Origin: Sphingomonas citri
Lineage (GTDB): Bacteria; Pseudomonadota; Alphaproteobacteria; Sphingomonadales; Sphingomonadaceae
Direction: 5' to 3'
Length of the DNA stretch: 64,000 bases
NCBI RefSeq assembly: GCF_019429485.1
Contig: NZ_JAHXZN010000001.1
Location: 1,612,001-1,676,000, forward strand
Made by a program: the position numbers and the translations under genes. The notes under the pieces were generated by a model, which was not told the origin of the DNA, made no database searches, and saw nothing but the letters and a program-made list of their open reading frames with translations. This document shows positions 1 to 9,465 of the stretch, in pieces. Position 1 is the stretch's first letter. Each line of letters opens with the position of its first letter.

Positions 1-1372
1 CGGAGATGCCCGGCATGAGGCCGACCGGCAGGAACACCGCGACGATCGCCATCGTCGTCGCCAGCACCGCGAGACCGATCTCGTCGGCGGCGTCGATCGC
101 CGCCTGATAGGCCGTCTTGCCCATGCGCATGTGGCGGACGATGTTCTCGATCTCGACGATCGCGTCGTCGACCAGCACGCCCGCCACCAGGCTCAGCGCG
201 AGCATCGTCATCTCGTTCAGCGTGAAGCCCATCAGCTCCATGAACCAGAAGGTCGGGATCGCCGAGAGCGGGATCGCCAGCGCCGAGATCACCGTGGCGC
301 GCCAGTCGCGCAGGAACAGGAACACGACGACGACCGCGAGGATCGCGCCCTCCAGCATCGCGTGGATGGCCGACTTATACTGTTCCAGCGGGTATTTGGA
401 GCCATCGACGCGGAGCCGGAACTTGACCTTCGGATTGCGCTTCTCGAGCTCCTCCAGCTTCTTCTTGCCCTCGCGGAAGACGGTGACATCGGACGAGCCC
501 TTGGCGCGCTTGAAGTCGAAGCTGAGCACCGGTTTGCCGTCGACCGCCGCGGCGGAGCGCTGCTCGGCGTAGAGGTCGCGCACCGTGGCGACGTCGGCGA
601 GGCGGATGGTGCGGCCGTCGCCGACGTTGATCTGCGTCTGGCCGAGGTCGTAGGCGGTGCGCGCGTTGCCGAGCACGCGGACCGACTGTTCGGCGCCCGC
701 GATCTCGGCGCGGCCGCCCGGCGCATCGAGGTTGACCTGTCGCAGCTGGTTGTTGATCTGGCTCGCGGTGAGCCCCTGCGCCGCCAGCCGCGCGGGATCG
801 AGGATCACGCGGATCTCGCGGCTGACACCACCGTTGCGCTCCACCCCGCCCATGCCCGGGACGGAGAGCAGCTCCTTGGTCACCGTATTGTCGATGTACC
901 AGCTGAGCTGTTCGATCGTCATGTCGGTGGCGATCGCGCTGTAGCTGCCGAGATCATTGTCGTTGATCTTCACGCGGCTGACCTGGGGCTCGAGGATCCC
1001 CTCGGGCAGGTTGCCGCGGATCTGGGTGACCGCGTCACGCGCCTCGTTGACGGCGCGGTCCACCGACTGGCCGATCGCCATCTGCACGATCGTGGTGGAA
1101 TTGCCCTCAGACACGAACGACTGGATCTCGTCGACGCCCTCGAGCGTGCGCACCGCGGCCTCGATCCGCTGCGTCACCTGTGTCTCGAGCTCGCTCGGGG
1201 CGGCGCCCGGCTGGGTGATGGTGATCGACACCGCCGGGAAGTCGATGTCCGGCGAGTCGTTGATGTCCATGCGGATGAAGCTGACGATCCCCGCGACCGT
1301 CAGCATCACGAAGAGGACGATCGCCGGCACCGGGTTGCGGATCGACCAGGCGGAGATGTTGCGAAAGCCCAT
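1..1372 (-). CDS. RND efflux transporter permease, N-terminal part (cut by window edge)
   Basis: This is an inner-membrane proton-driven RND (AcrB/MdtB-like) pump, reading leftward and leaving the window after about 457 of the usual ~1,030-1,050 residues. The start is the ATG at 1372, 15 bases below the adaptor stop. The protein opens with MGFRNISAWSIRNPVPA and a first membrane helix, followed by the porter-domain signature (SPDIDFPAVSITITQPGAAP). A multi-helix segment then carries VAGVLVDDAIVEIEN, with the paired Asp residues of the proton relay. It forms a two-gene efflux operon with the upstream adaptor. No outer-membrane factor or local repressor is visible. The substrate cannot be predicted. 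Family assignment is firm. Confidence 0.95.
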   Translation of the reverse strand, partial: MGFRNISAWSIRNPVPAIVLFVMLTVAGIVSFIRMDINDSPDIDFPAVSITITQPGAAPSELETQVTQRIEAAVRTLEGVDEIQSFVSEGNSTTIVQMAIGQSVDRAVNEARDAVTQIRGNLPEGILEPQVSRVKINDNDLGSYSAIATDMTIEQLSWYIDNTVTKELLSVPGMGGVERNGGVSREIRVILDPARLAAQGLTASQINNQLRQVNLDAPGGRAEIAGAEQSVRVLGNARTAYDLGQTQINVGDGRTIRLADVATVRDLYAEQRSAAAVDGKPVLSFDFKRAKGSSDVTVFREGKKKLEELEKRNPKVKFRLRVDGSKYPLEQYKSAIHAMLEGAILAVVVVFLFLRDWRATVISALAIPLSAIPTFWFMELMGFTLNEMTMLALSLVAGVLVDDAIVEIENIVRHMRMGKTAYQAAIDAADEIGLAVLATTMAIVAVFLPVGLMPGIS

Positions 1373-1387
1373 GGTTCTGATCCCGCT

Positions 1388-2557
1388 TTACTGGCCCGCG
1401 ACTCGCGCCCGCACCGGTTTGACCTTCTGGCCCGGGTTGAGGAACGCGCCAGCCGACTGCACCACGCGCTCGTCACCGTTGAGCCCGCTGGCGATCGCGA
1501 CCCGATCCTCGGTCACCGTGCCGAGCTTCACGTCGCGACGCTGCGCGCGATCCTCGGCGTCGACGATGTACACGTAATTGCCGCGGTCGTCGCTCAGCAA
1601 AGCGGATTGCGGCAGCGAGGGCTCGCTCTCTGCCCCGGCGGTGATCGTCGCCGAGGCGAAGCCGCCCGGGCGCAGCGCCGGGTCGTAGCTGAGCTGGATG
1701 CGCGCGATGCCCTGGCGCGTCTGCGTGTCGATCACCGGCGCGATCTGCCACACCCGCCCGGCGAAGGAGCGCGTGTCGCCGACCGGCGTCACCTTCGCCG
1801 CCGAGCCGACGCGCACGCCCTGGAGGTCGTTCTCGGCGAGCTGCGCGCGCATCTCCATCTCGCCGTCGCGCGCCATGCGGAACAACGTGCCCGAGGCCGA
1901 GCTGACGATCTGCCCCGGCTCGACCCCGCGCGTGAGGATCAACCCCGCCGCGGGGGCGCGGATGTCGAGCCGGGCGTTGCGCGCGCGCTGCTCCGAATAG
2001 GTCGCGCCCGCCACCTTGAGCCGCGCCGCGGCAGCGTCGCGCGTGGCGATGCGCCGCTGCACGTCGGCCTTGGAGATGAAGCCGCGGTCGACGAGGCTCT
2101 GCGCGCGCTCCAGCTCGGCCTGCGCCAGCACCAGGTCGGAGCGCGCCACCGCGATCTGCGACGCGAGCGACTCGGCGGTCTGCACCTGCACCGAGCGATC
2201 GATCGTGGCGAGCACCTGGCCGGCGCGGACCCACTGGCCGGGCTCGACCAGCACGCGGCTGACCATCCCGCCCTCGCCCGCGACGCCGACCGGCATCTCG
2301 CGCTTGGCCGCGAGCGAGCCGGTCGCGCTGACCTGGCGCGCCACCGCCGCTGCGCCGGGCACCAGCACGGTGACGGTGGGCGCCTGGTCGGCCGGCGCGG
2401 CGTGCGGCGCGTCCTTGTGGCGGGTAAGCAAATAGCCGGCGAGCGCGGCGACGAGCAGCGCGATGCCCGCGATCAGGATCCAGCGACGCCGACGCCGCGG
2501 CGTGCCGTCCTCGATCATCAGCTGCTCGCCCTGCAGAGTACCAGCCTCGTACGTCAT
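1388..2557 (-). CDS. RND efflux periplasmic adaptor subunit
   Basis: This 389-residue membrane fusion protein links the RND permease to an outer-membrane channel. A basic N-terminus (PRRRRRWILIAGIALLVAAL) is followed by one membrane anchor at residues ~26-45. A split lipoyl/barrel-sandwich domain (VSRVLVEPGQWVRAGQVLATI and later IRAPAAGLILTRGVEPGQIV) flanks an alpha-helical hairpin at ~120-185. A beta-barrel and the membrane-proximal domain complete the protein. It is the first gene of a two-gene operon. An in-frame Met 13 residues downstream is an alternative start. The divergent promoter region is shared with the SIMPL-domain gene. Confidence 0.93.
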   Translation of the reverse strand: MTYEAGTLQGEQLMIEDGTPRRRRRWILIAGIALLVAALAGYLLTRHKDAPHAAPADQAPTVTVLVPGAAAVARQVSATGSLAAKREMPVGVAGEGGMVSRVLVEPGQWVRAGQVLATIDRSVQVQTAESLASQIAVARSDLVLAQAELERAQSLVDRGFISKADVQRRIATRDAAAARLKVAGATYSEQRARNARLDIRAPAAGLILTRGVEPGQIVSSASGTLFRMARDGEMEMRAQLAENDLQGVRVGSAAKVTPVGDTRSFAGRVWQIAPVIDTQTRQGIARIQLSYDPALRPGGFASATITAGAESEPSLPQSALLSDDRGNYVYIVDAEDRAQRRDVKLGTVTEDRVAIASGLNGDERVVQSAGAFLNPGQKVKPVRARVAGQ

Positions 2558-2726
2558 CCATCCCCCTCCGGCCGGTGTGTATTACCCGCATACATCACCG
2601 CGTACAAGTCCGGCGCTGCCCGAGCGCGACATTTTGTGCAAGCGACAACGTAAGTTATCGCGTTCAGCTTGCGTTTCATCGCGGTCCAACACAGCGCAAG
2701 TTGTTGAACCACGGGAGACTGAAAAG

Positions 2727-3455
2727 ATGAATCGGGCATTGGCTGGCTTGGCGCTATCGCTCGCTACGCTACCCGTGATGGCGAGCGCCCAGGCGCCGCT
2801 GCCGATGGCGACGGTGGTGCCCGAGGGCACGATCCTCGACGTCACCGCGGTCGGCAAGGTGTCGCGCGTGCCCGATCTCGCCACCGTGCGCGCGGGCGTG
2901 GTGACGCAGGACGCGGTCGCCGCGACCGCGATGCAGCAGAACGCCGACCGTATGGCCGCCGTGGTCGCCGCGCTTACGAAAGCCGGGATCGCGCCGCGCG
3001 ACATCGCCACCAGCCGCGTCGCGCTCTCGCCGCAATATCGCTACGCCGAGAACCAGCCGCCCGCGATCACCGGTTATCAGGCGAGCAACGCGGTGACCGT
3101 GCGCTTCCGCGACGTCGCCAAGGCGGGACCGGTGCTCGACGCGCTGGTGCGCGCCGGTGCCAACCAGATCGACGGACCGACGCTGTCGCTCGCCGATGCC
3201 GCGGGCGCGCTCGACGAGGCGCGCGCCGACGCGGTGGCGCGCGCGCGGGCGCGGGCGACGCTCTATGCCAAGGCAGCGGGGCTGACGGTGGAGCGGATCG
3301 TGTCGATCGGCGAGGCCGGCGAGAGCGACGGGGAACCGCCACGCCCGTTCGCGCAGATGCGCATGGCGGCGGCTCCTGCGGCCGCCGATAGCGCGGTCCT
3401 GCCCGGCGAGAGCGAGCTGAGCGCGACGCTCAACGTGCGCTTCCTGCTGAAGTGA
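2727..3455 (+). CDS. SIMPL (DUF541) domain periplasmic protein
   Basis: This 242-residue exported protein has a signal peptide (MNRALAGLALSLATLPVMASA, cleavage near residue 22) and one SIMPL/DUF541 domain. The typical opening ILDVTAVGKVSRVPDLATVRAGV is present in essence, and the domain closes with ELSATLNVRFLLK. Family members are periplasmic or surface proteins, and some are linked to oxidative-stress resistance. No enzymatic activity is established. The frame stays open upstream, but the ATG at 2727 is chosen because it follows a GGGAGA-type ribosome site and begins the signal peptide. It is divergent from the efflux operon and convergent with the next gene. Confidence 0.88.
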   Translation: MNRALAGLALSLATLPVMASAQAPLPMATVVPEGTILDVTAVGKVSRVPDLATVRAGVVTQDAVAATAMQQNADRMAAVVAALTKAGIAPRDIATSRVALSPQYRYAENQPPAITGYQASNAVTVRFRDVAKAGPVLDALVRAGANQIDGPTLSLADAAGALDEARADAVARARARATLYAKAAGLTVERIVSIGEAGESDGEPPRPFAQMRMAAAPAAADSAVLPGESELSATLNVRFLLK

Positions 3456-3483
3456 GGGGGTGGGGCCAACTGCGGGAGCCATA

Positions 3484-3508
3484 GATCATCCCCGTACCGG
3501 GGAGGATC
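3484..3508. repeat. short hairpin repeat, family A copy 1
   Basis: Arms GATCATCCCC and GGGGAGGATC (one mismatch) surround a 5-base loop. It lies between two convergent genes, and the same hairpin recurs four more times in the window at equivalent convergent junctions. It may terminate the rightward transcript, but there is no T-run next to it. Confidence 0.7.
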
Positions 3509-3528
3509 TCTAGCGCTTGCTCCCAGCG

Positions 3529-3563
3529 AAAAAAGGCGGCCGCCCCGCGAAGGGCGACCGCCT
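3529..3563 (-). terminator. intrinsic terminator of the GlsB/YeaQ-like gene
   Basis: On the minus strand a 12-base stem (AGGCGGTCGCCC / GGGCGGCCGCCT, one mismatch) is followed directly by six T residues (complement of A 3529-3534). It lies about 50 bases after the stop of the small membrane protein gene. Confidence 0.8.
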
Positions 3564-3615
3564 CGGTCAGCTCAGCGCGCGCCGCAGGTGCGGCGCCGGC
3601 TCAGCGCTCAGGCGC

Positions 3616-3873
3616 TCAGCGCACCCGGCCGCGACGGACCAGATTGACGATCGCGAGCAGCACGATCGCGCCGACCAGCGAGACCAGGAACGAGTAGATC
3701 GTGAGCGGGGCGTTGTTGATCGAGCCGCCGGTGAACAGCAGGCCGCCGAGGAAGGCACCGACAACGCCGACCACGATGTTCAGGAAGATGCCCTGCTGCG
3801 CGTCCGTGCGCATGATGATGCTGGCGAGCCAGCCGATCACACCGCCGATGACGAGCCAGATGATGATACCCAT
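3616..3873 (-). CDS. GlsB/YeaQ/YmgE-family small stress membrane protein
   Basis: This 85-residue, three-helix inner-membrane protein matches the transglycosylase-associated/YeaQ family. It is a chain of small-residue membrane segments (IIIWLVIGGVIGWLASIIM, IVVGVVGAFLGGLLF, FLVSLVGAIVLLAIVNLV) and a basic tail. The GGGGAG ribosome site seven bases upstream selects the ATG at 3873 over a start 19 codons further upstream. Family members are commonly induced by general or oxidative stress, and their biochemical role is unknown. A clear terminator follows the gene. Confidence 0.88.
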   Translation of the reverse strand: MGIIIWLVIGGVIGWLASIIMRTDAQQGIFLNIVVGVVGAFLGGLLFTGGSINNAPLTIYSFLVSLVGAIVLLAIVNLVRRGRVR

Positions 3874-3981
3874 GATAATACTCCCCTGCGATGCGCCCAC
3901 ACGGTGACGGGCTCTGCGGGGAATACTCACGAGGCCGGCGCATTGTTCCGGCCCCGTAATTCTGAAAATGGGACGTCGGCG

Positions 3982-4281
3982 TTAGAAGTTCTGCTGCCGC
4001 TCGTAAAGCGTCTTATAGTGCTGGATCCGCGTCACGCGCAGCCCCGGCATGCCCGATCGATCGATCGCGCGCTGCCAGCCGGCGAACTCCTCCACCGTCA
4101 GGCCGTAGCGCTGGCAGACCTCGTCGACGGACAGCAACCCCCCGTTGACTGCGGCGACCACCTCCGCCTTGCGCCGCACCACCCAGCGGGTGGTGTCCGC
4201 CGGCGGCAGCGAATCAAGCGTGAGCGGCTCGCCGAGCGGGCCGATCACCTTGGCCGGACGGATTTTCTGGTTCTCGATCAT
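3982..4281 (-). CDS. sciP: SciP-type CtrA inhibitor (DUF1153)
   Basis: This 99-residue protein is recognisable as SciP, the small alphaproteobacterial factor that binds CtrA and blocks its transcriptional activation during the cell cycle. Diagnostic segments are IGPLGEPLTLDSLPP, TRWVVRRKAEVVAAVNGG, VDEVCQRYGLTVEEF and WQRAIDRSGMPGLRVTRIQ, which together make a helix-turn-helix-like fold. Length matches the ~90-100-residue family. Its mRNA leader contains a GC-rich palindrome (GGGGGTATTCCCCC, 4298-4311) of unknown meaning. Presence of sciP implies a CtrA regulon in this organism. Confidence 0.93.
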   Translation of the reverse strand: MIENQKIRPAKVIGPLGEPLTLDSLPPADTTRWVVRRKAEVVAAVNGGLLSVDEVCQRYGLTVEEFAGWQRAIDRSGMPGLRVTRIQHYKTLYERQQNF

Positions 4282-4390
4282 TCCTTACCTCGGTTCCGGG
4301 GGTATTCCCCCTCGCCACGTTGGACCCTTGTTGTGTCTCTTCCGTAACGGACGCTGGTTGAACACGCTCTAAAGTGGACCGGTAAACGAG

Positions 4391-4636
4391 CTATTCACGC
4401 CTACTCCAATCACTCAGAACGGCTGCCGCGGTGGCGTTGAACGTACCGCTGGCGCCGCGCTCGCCCTGCGCCGTGTCGAGCGCGCGAGCGACCTGGGCGG
4501 TGCGCGAGGCGAGCTGGCGCTGGCGCAGCGCGGTGAGCAGCGGCGGGTCGTTGTGGGTCGGTTCGAGTGACATGCCGGCTGCTGTAGCGCCGATGGTCTG
4601 AAGGTCGCGTAAAGTGCGGCGCAACGCTTCGTTCAT
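4391..4636 (-). CDS. hypothetical protein, 81 residues
   Basis: This is a short ORF of unknown function, divergent from mnmA and upstream of sciP on the same strand. The sequence is soluble and charged, with a probable helix ([21 protein letters not shown]) and no signal peptide or membrane segment. No strong ribosome site precedes the ATG at 4636. A Met at 4573 would give a 60-residue product. Placement between two well-defined genes without an overlapping alternative favours a real gene, but support is moderate. Confidence 0.5.
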   Translation of the reverse strand: MNEALRRTLRDLQTIGATAAGMSLEPTHNDPPLLTALRQRQLASRTAQVARALDTAQGERGASGTFNATAAAVLSDWSRRE

Positions 4637-4681
4637 TTCGGTTTACGCGGCACGCCCGGAAGGAGTATCCGCTGGCGCATC

Positions 4682-5779
4682 ATGGACAGCGTGGATTTCC
4701 AGCTCGCGCCCGGCGCGCGACGCATCGTCGTGGCGATGTCGGGCGGGGTCGACAGCTCGGTCGTCGCCGCGCTCGCCGCGCGCACCGGCGCCGAGGTGAT
4801 CGGCGTGACGCTCCAGCTTTACGACCACGGCGAGGCGACGAAGCGCGCGGGTGCCTGCTGCGCCGGGCGCGACATCCGCGACGCGCGCGCGGTCGCCGAC
4901 CGGCTCGGCATCGCGCACTACGTCTTCGATCATGAGAGCAGCTTCCGCGCCGGCGTGATCGACCAGTTCGCCGACGACTACCTCGCCGGCCGCACGCCGA
5001 TCCCGTGCGTCCAGTGCAACATGGGGCCGAAGTTCACCGACCTGCTCGCGCTCGCGCGTGATCTCGGTGCGGACTGCCTCGCCACCGGCCATTATGTCCG
5101 CCGCCTCGTCGGTACGGGCGGCGCGGAGCTGCACCGTGCCGCCGACCCTGCGCGCGACCAGAGCTACTTCCTGTTCGCCACGACGCAGGCGCAGCTCGAC
5201 TATCTGCGCTTCCCGCTCGGCGCTCTTCCCAAGGCCCGGGTGCGCGCGATCGCGGCCGAGATGGGGCTGCTCGTCGCGGACAAGCCCGACAGCCAGGACA
5301 TCTGCTTCGTCCCCGACGGCGACTATGCCGGCCTCGTCAAGAAGTTACGCCCAGCGGCGGCGACCGGGGGCGACATCGTCGACCTCGCCGGGCGCAAGCT
5401 GGGCGAGCATCGCGGGCTGGTCCATTACACCGTCGGCCAGCGCCGCCGGCTCGAGATCGGCGGCAGCGCCGAACCGCTCTACGTCGTGCGGCTCGAGCCG
5501 GCGGCGCAGCGCGTCGTGGTCGGGCCGCGCGCGGCACTCGCGGTCGCTGCGGCGCGGCTCGAGCGGATGAACGTGCTCGGCCCCTTGCAGGGCGCGCTCA
5601 CCGCCAAGGTGCGCTCGATGGCCAAGCCGGTGCCGGCGCGGCTCGAGCGGGACCGGCTGGTGTTCGACTCGCCCGAATATGGTGTCGCGCCGGGCCAGGC
5701 GGCGGTACTGTACGACGGCGACCGCGTGCTGGGCGGCGGCTGGATCGCCGAGACCGAGGCCGCGCTCGTGCCGGCTTGA
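4682..5779 (+). CDS. mnmA: tRNA-specific 2-thiouridylase MnmA
   Basis: This enzyme thiolates U34 of tRNA-Lys, -Glu and -Gln in the cytoplasm, using ATP and a sulfur relay. The 365-residue protein has the N-terminal PP-loop ([13 protein letters not shown], residues ~20-32). The first catalytic cysteine lies in [11 protein letters not shown] and the second in [13 protein letters not shown]. The catalytic pair and order match the family, as do length and the C-terminal beta-barrel ([13 protein letters not shown]). It appears monocistronic, with a hairpin repeat downstream. Confidence 0.96.
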   Translation: MDSVDFQLAPGARRIVVAMSGGVDSSVVAALAARTGAEVIGVTLQLYDHGEATKRAGACCAGRDIRDARAVADRLGIAHYVFDHESSFRAGVIDQFADDYLAGRTPIPCVQCNMGPKFTDLLALARDLGADCLATGHYVRRLVGTGGAELHRAADPARDQSYFLFATTQAQLDYLRFPLGALPKARVRAIAAEMGLLVADKPDSQDICFVPDGDYAGLVKKLRPAAATGGDIVDLAGRKLGEHRGLVHYTVGQRRRLEIGGSAEPLYVVRLEPAAQRVVVGPRAALAVAAARLERMNVLGPLQGALTAKVRSMAKPVPARLERDRLVFDSPEYGVAPGQAAVLYDGDRVLGGGWIAETEAALVPA

Positions 5780-5809
5780 TGCGTCACGGCTCACCCCCGC
5801 TCTCGCCGC

Positions 5810-5900
5810 CATCCCGGACGTATTCTCAAGGTCCACCGATCCGCGCAGTCTTGGGCGTCGTCCTGAGCGCAACGGTAGCTCCCGGAACAAGTCCGGGATG
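5810..5900. repeat. long inverted repeat (REP-like), 10-base ends
   Basis: CATCCCGGAC (5810-5819) and GTCCGGGATG (5891-5900) form perfect inverted ends around about 70 bases, between two co-directional genes (mnmA and the FadR-type regulator). The layout resembles the mobile palindromic repeats common between sphingomonad genes. It has no coding content. Confidence 0.6.
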
Positions 5901-5945
5901 ATCTAGGGGCATACGGCAGCGCCCGCGGCCCGCAGCGACCGCCGA

Positions 5946-5960
5946 AATTGTTAGACAATT
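5946..5960. promoter_or_regulatory. FadR-subfamily GntR operator
   Basis: AATTGTTAGACAATT is a perfect 6-base inverted repeat with a 3-base spacer. Its core TTGTTAGACAA fits the FadR-subfamily consensus TNGTNNNACNA. It sits 56 bases before the start of a FadR/GntR regulator gene, as expected for autoregulation. Confidence 0.65.
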
Positions 5961-6015
5961 AGCTTGCCGCCCGTTCGCGACCGCCTAGACTGTCGCTCCG
6001 GGAGGGAGACGAGCA

Positions 6016-6723
6016 GTGGCGAACGGAGAGCGTCGAGGACCTGCGCATGTCACGCTCGCGCGCACGCTCGGGATCGCGATCGTCACCGGCGACTATCCCA
6101 GCGGCACGGTGTTGCCGGGCGAGCTCGAGCTGGCCGGCCAGTTCGGCGTGTCGCGCAGCGTCATCCGCGAGTCCCTTCGTATGCTGAGCGCCAAGGGCCT
6201 GGTCGAGAGTCGGCCCAAGGCCGGCACGCGCGTGCGCGAGCGCGCGCAGTGGAACCTGCTCGACCCCGAGCTGCTCGCCTGGATGTTCGAGGGCGCGCCA
6301 TCGCTCGGCTTCGTGCGCAGCCTGTTCCAGCTACGCATGATCGTCGAGCCCGCCGCGGCCGAGCTCGCCGCGGTCCAGCGCAGCGCGGCGCAGTTGTCGC
6401 GCATGGGGCATGCCGTCGAGGTGATGGCGCAGCAGGGTCTGCGCACGCAGGACGGGCAGACCGCCGACCAGCGCTTCCACGCCGCGATCCTGGAGGCGAC
6501 GGGCAACGAGCTGCTGGTGAGCCTGTCGAGCAGCATCGCCGCGGCGGTACGCTGGACCACCTTCTTCAAATATCGCGTGCCGCTCCAGTATCGCGACCCG
6601 ATCCCGCTGCACCGCGAATTGTTCGAGGCGATCGCCAACGGGGACGCGGGGGCAGCGCGCGGCGTGACCGAGCGGCTGATCGCGCAGGCCGGGCTGGATA
6701 CCGAGCGCGCGCTGGGGGCGTGA
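6016..6723 (+). CDS. FadR/GntR-family transcriptional regulator (FCD domain)
   Basis: This 235-residue repressor has a GntR winged helix-turn-helix (residues ~10-75; LPGELELAGQFGVSRSVIRE and LSAKGLVESRPKAGTRV). The all-helical FCD ligand domain contains the conserved FQLRMIVEP segment, the metal-type histidines FHAAILEATGN and the final PLHRELFEAI. The gene starts with GTG. A perfect FadR-type operator lies just upstream, so autorepression is likely. The FCD domain binds small carboxylic acids, and the actual effector is unknown. Its targets may include sugar-acid or carboxylate catabolic genes outside this window, since the adjacent ligase gene is convergent. Confidence 0.92.
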   Translation: MANGERRGPAHVTLARTLGIAIVTGDYPSGTVLPGELELAGQFGVSRSVIRESLRMLSAKGLVESRPKAGTRVRERAQWNLLDPELLAWMFEGAPSLGFVRSLFQLRMIVEPAAAELAAVQRSAAQLSRMGHAVEVMAQQGLRTQDGQTADQRFHAAILEATGNELLVSLSSSIAAAVRWTTFFKYRVPLQYRDPIPLHRELFEAIANGDAGAARGVTERLIAQAGLDTERALGA

Positions 6724-6735
6724 CGGTGTCCGAAA

Positions 6736-6756
6736 TCCTCCCCGGCAAGGGGAGGA
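6736..6756. repeat. short hairpin repeat, family A copy 2
   Basis: TCCTCCCC / GGGGAGGA arms enclose a 5-base loop, in the 43-base gap between the convergent regulator and ligase genes. Confidence 0.65.
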
Positions 6757-6766
6757 ACGATTTACT

Positions 6767-8497
6767 TCAAGCCGCGGCGGCCGCCTCGGTCTCGGCGACC
6801 GTACGGAAGCGGCTGCGCAGTGTGATCTTGTCGATCTTCTCCGTCCCCAGCCGCGGCAGCGGCGCATCCTCGATCCACAGCCGCGCGGGCACCTTGAAGG
6901 CGGCGACATGCTGCGCGAGGAAGGCGAGCAGGTCCTCGCACGCCACACCGCCCGCCACGCTGAGATGCACCACCGCGCCCGGCACCTCGCCGTAGCGCGC
7001 GTCCGGGAGCCCGAACACCGCCGCCTCGGCGACCAGCGGATGCGCGTAGAGCGCCGCCTCGACCTCCTGGCAGCTGATGTTCTCACCGCCGCGGATGATG
7101 ATGTCCTTCTTGCGGTCGACGATGAAGAGATAACCGTCTTCGTCGAGATAGCCGAGGTCGCCGGTGCGGAAGAAACCGTCGGCGGTGAAGGCCGCCGCGG
7201 TGTCGTCCGGCCGGCCCCAATATTCCTGGAAGTTGGCGGCGGAGCGGATGCCGATCTCACCGGTCGCGCCCGGCGCCAGCGCGGTGCCGTCGTCGGCCAG
7301 GATCGCCAGCTCGACCAGCGGCGCCGAGGCGCGCCCGGCGCTGTCGGGCTTGGCGATGTAGTTGCTGCGCCAGTTGCCCGTGCCGATCGCGTTGGTTTCG
7401 GTGAGGCCGTAGCCGATCAGCGGCGCGCCGGTCAGCTCGGCGTCGAGCCGGCGGACATGCTCGACCGGGCGCGGCGCCCCGCCCGCGGCGAAGTCGGTGA
7501 CGGTCGACAGATCGTAGCGCGCGCGCTCGGGATGATTGACCATCTCGTAGCTCATCAGCGGCACGCCGACGAAATAGGTCACCTTCTCGCGCTCGATCAG
7601 CCGCATCGCCTCCTCGGCGTCCCATTTGGGCATGAGCACCAGCTTGCGCCCCATCGCGAAGCTCTGGAGCAACGTCGGCACCATCGCGGTGACGTGGAAC
7701 AGCGGCAGGTTGAGCAACGTCGCGGGTTGCAGCCCCGTCAGCGCCCCGTCCTGCGCCGCGATCCCCATCATCATCAGCGCCGAGGCGAGGAAGTTGAAGG
7801 TTCCCTGCAACACCTGACGGTGGGTCGACAGCGCCCCCTTCGAGCGCCCGGTCGAGCCCGAGGTGAACAGGATCGTGGCATGATCGTCCCCGTTCAGGGC
7901 AGGCAGCACCGCGCCCGCGCCGTTGCCGAGATCATCCTCGGCGTGCGCCAGCACCTCGGCGAGCGCGGTCTCGATCGGCTGGAGATCGTCGAACACCTCG
8001 ACGCGCACCGCCGCCCCGCCAGGAATCGCCGCGAGCCGGCGCGCGCGCGGCGCGTCGGCGAAGACCAGCGCGACCTCGACCTCGTCGAGCGCGGCGGCCA
8101 TTTCCTCGGCCTGCCACCAGCCGTTGAGCAGCGTCGCCACGCCGCCGGCCATGATGATCGCCATGTAGAGCACGATCCAAGAGGGCGAGTTGCGCGCCGC
8201 GATCGCCACCCGGTCACCCCGGCGCACGCCATAGCCCGCCACCAGCGCGCGCGCGGTACGAGTCGCGAGGTCGTGGACCGTGCCGAAGCTCAGCCGCTCG
8301 TCACCCGCGACCAGGAACTCGCCGTCGCGGTGCTGCTGGCAGAAATGCGCGAAATAGGCGGGCAGTGTCGGCGGCGCGGCCGCGATGATCGGCAGCGTCC
8401 GGCCGAAACGCTCGACCTGCCCGAGGGGTAGCTGACCGCCGTCACCGGTCAGCGCCGCCATCACCGCGTCCATCCGCCGGTCGAGCTCGGAAGCCAT
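6767..8497 (-). CDS. class I adenylate-forming acyl-CoA ligase
   Basis: This 576-residue AMP-dependent synthetase/ligase activates a carboxylic acid as acyl-AMP and then transfers it to CoA. Motifs in order are the phosphate-binding loop [20 protein letters not shown], an acyl-pocket region (LPLFHVTAM), GYGLTETNA, the hinge [20 protein letters not shown] and [14 protein letters not shown]. The catalytic Lys lies in LGTEKIDK. The ATG at 8497, preceded by GGAGAGAGTG, is preferred over the adjacent GTG. The substrate is probably a medium/long-chain or aromatic acid. No linked beta-oxidation gene defines it. Confidence 0.9.
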   Translation of the reverse strand: MASELDRRMDAVMAALTGDGGQLPLGQVERFGRTLPIIAAAPPTLPAYFAHFCQQHRDGEFLVAGDERLSFGTVHDLATRTARALVAGYGVRRGDRVAIAARNSPSWIVLYMAIIMAGGVATLLNGWWQAEEMAAALDEVEVALVFADAPRARRLAAIPGGAAVRVEVFDDLQPIETALAEVLAHAEDDLGNGAGAVLPALNGDDHATILFTSGSTGRSKGALSTHRQVLQGTFNFLASALMMMGIAAQDGALTGLQPATLLNLPLFHVTAMVPTLLQSFAMGRKLVLMPKWDAEEAMRLIEREKVTYFVGVPLMSYEMVNHPERARYDLSTVTDFAAGGAPRPVEHVRRLDAELTGAPLIGYGLTETNAIGTGNWRSNYIAKPDSAGRASAPLVELAILADDGTALAPGATGEIGIRSAANFQEYWGRPDDTAAAFTADGFFRTGDLGYLDEDGYLFIVDRKKDIIIRGGENISCQEVEAALYAHPLVAEAAVFGLPDARYGEVPGAVVHLSVAGGVACEDLLAFLAQHVAAFKVPARLWIEDAPLPRLGTEKIDKITLRSRFRTVAETEAAAAA

Positions 8498-8562
8498 CAC
8501 TCTCTCCGCTTGGTTCTATGCTTTCCTCCCCTTATGCAGGCGCCATTGAGAAGGGGAAAGCC

Positions 8563-9465
8563 TTGATCCTGTCCGCCCTCGCCGCCGCCATCCCGGGTGC
8601 CGGCGCCGCCACCGGCCACGTCCGTTTCGCCGACCTCGGGCTGCATCCCGACGTCTTCTCGATCGGCGTCTTCACGCTGCGCTGGTACAGTCTGGCTTAT
8701 ATCGCAGGCATCGTCGTCGGCTGGTGGTATCTGCTCAAATTGCTGGCCCAGCCCGGCGCCCCGATGGCGCGGCGCCACGCCGACGACCTCGTCTTCTACG
8801 CCACGCTCGGCATCATCCTCGGCGGCCGGATCGGCTATGTGCTGTTCTACGCGCCCGAGATGCTGACCCGGCCGCTGTCGATCCTGCGGCTGTGGGACGG
8901 CGGCATGTCGTTCCACGGCGGCGTGATCGGCACCTCGCTCGGGCTCATCTGGTTCGCTCGGAAGAACGGGCTCAACTGGCTGCGCGTCCACGATTACGTC
9001 GCCTGCGCGGTGCCCTTCGGCCTGTTCTTCGGGCGGCTCGCCAACTTCGTCAACGGCGAGCTGTGGGGCAAGCCAGCCAGCGTCCCCTGGGCAATCGTGT
9101 TCGAGCGCACCGTCCCCTACGGCGTGCCCGAGCCGGCGCGCCACCCCAGCCAGCTCTACGAGGCGGGGCTGGAGGGCATCGCCTTGTTCCTGCTGCTGTG
9201 GTTCTTCTTCTGGCGCACCGACGCGCGCTACCAGCCGGGCAAGCTGGTCGGCCTGTTCCTCGCCGGCTACGGCCTGGCGCGCTTCACCGTCGAGTTCTTC
9301 CGCGAGCCCGACGCGCAGCTGCGCGCCTTCGCCGAGCACACCGGGCTGCACATGGGCCAGTGGCTGTGCGTGCCGATGATCCTCGCGGGGCTCGCACTGA
9401 TCGTCACCGCGCCGCGCCGCCGCCAGCGCGTCGAGCCCACCGTCGGGCTGGACAGCGTGGCGTGA
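8563..9465 (+). CDS. lgt: prolipoprotein diacylglyceryl transferase
   Basis: Lgt transfers diacylglycerol from phosphatidylglycerol to the lipobox Cys of prolipoproteins in the inner membrane. Multiple membrane helices carry the family signatures [24 protein letters not shown], the Lgt motif [27 protein letters not shown] and [11 protein letters not shown] chose the TTG at 8563 (300 residues) because GAGAAGGGG lies six bases upstream. An in-frame ATG at 8518 has no ribosome site, and the extra 15 codons coincide with an imperfect inverted repeat. It is first in a four-gene operon with 4-base overlaps. Confidence 0.95.
   Translation: MILSALAAAIPGAGAATGHVRFADLGLHPDVFSIGVFTLRWYSLAYIAGIVVGWWYLLKLLAQPGAPMARRHADDLVFYATLGIILGGRIGYVLFYAPEMLTRPLSILRLWDGGMSFHGGVIGTSLGLIWFARKNGLNWLRVHDYVACAVPFGLFFGRLANFVNGELWGKPASVPWAIVFERTVPYGVPEPARHPSQLYEAGLEGIALFLLLWFFFWRTDARYQPGKLVGLFLAGYGLARFTVEFFREPDAQLRAFAEHTGLHMGQWLCVPMILAGLALIVTAPRRRQRVEPTVGLDSVA

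Noticed and set aside
131..2653. Long plus-strand ORF antisense to the efflux genes
   Set aside because: GC-rich third positions open long shadow frames; the product is Arg/His/Asp-rich low complexity, while the opposite strand encodes clear RND components.
2668..2700. CTTGCG/CGCAAG inverted repeat as an operator for the efflux operon
   Set aside because: Six-base arms 21 bases apart are too weak, and no local regulator gene is present.
2554..2739. 61-codon ORF in the divergent region between the efflux operon and the SIMPL gene
   Set aside because: It covers both promoters, has no ribosome site, and has no plausible domain.
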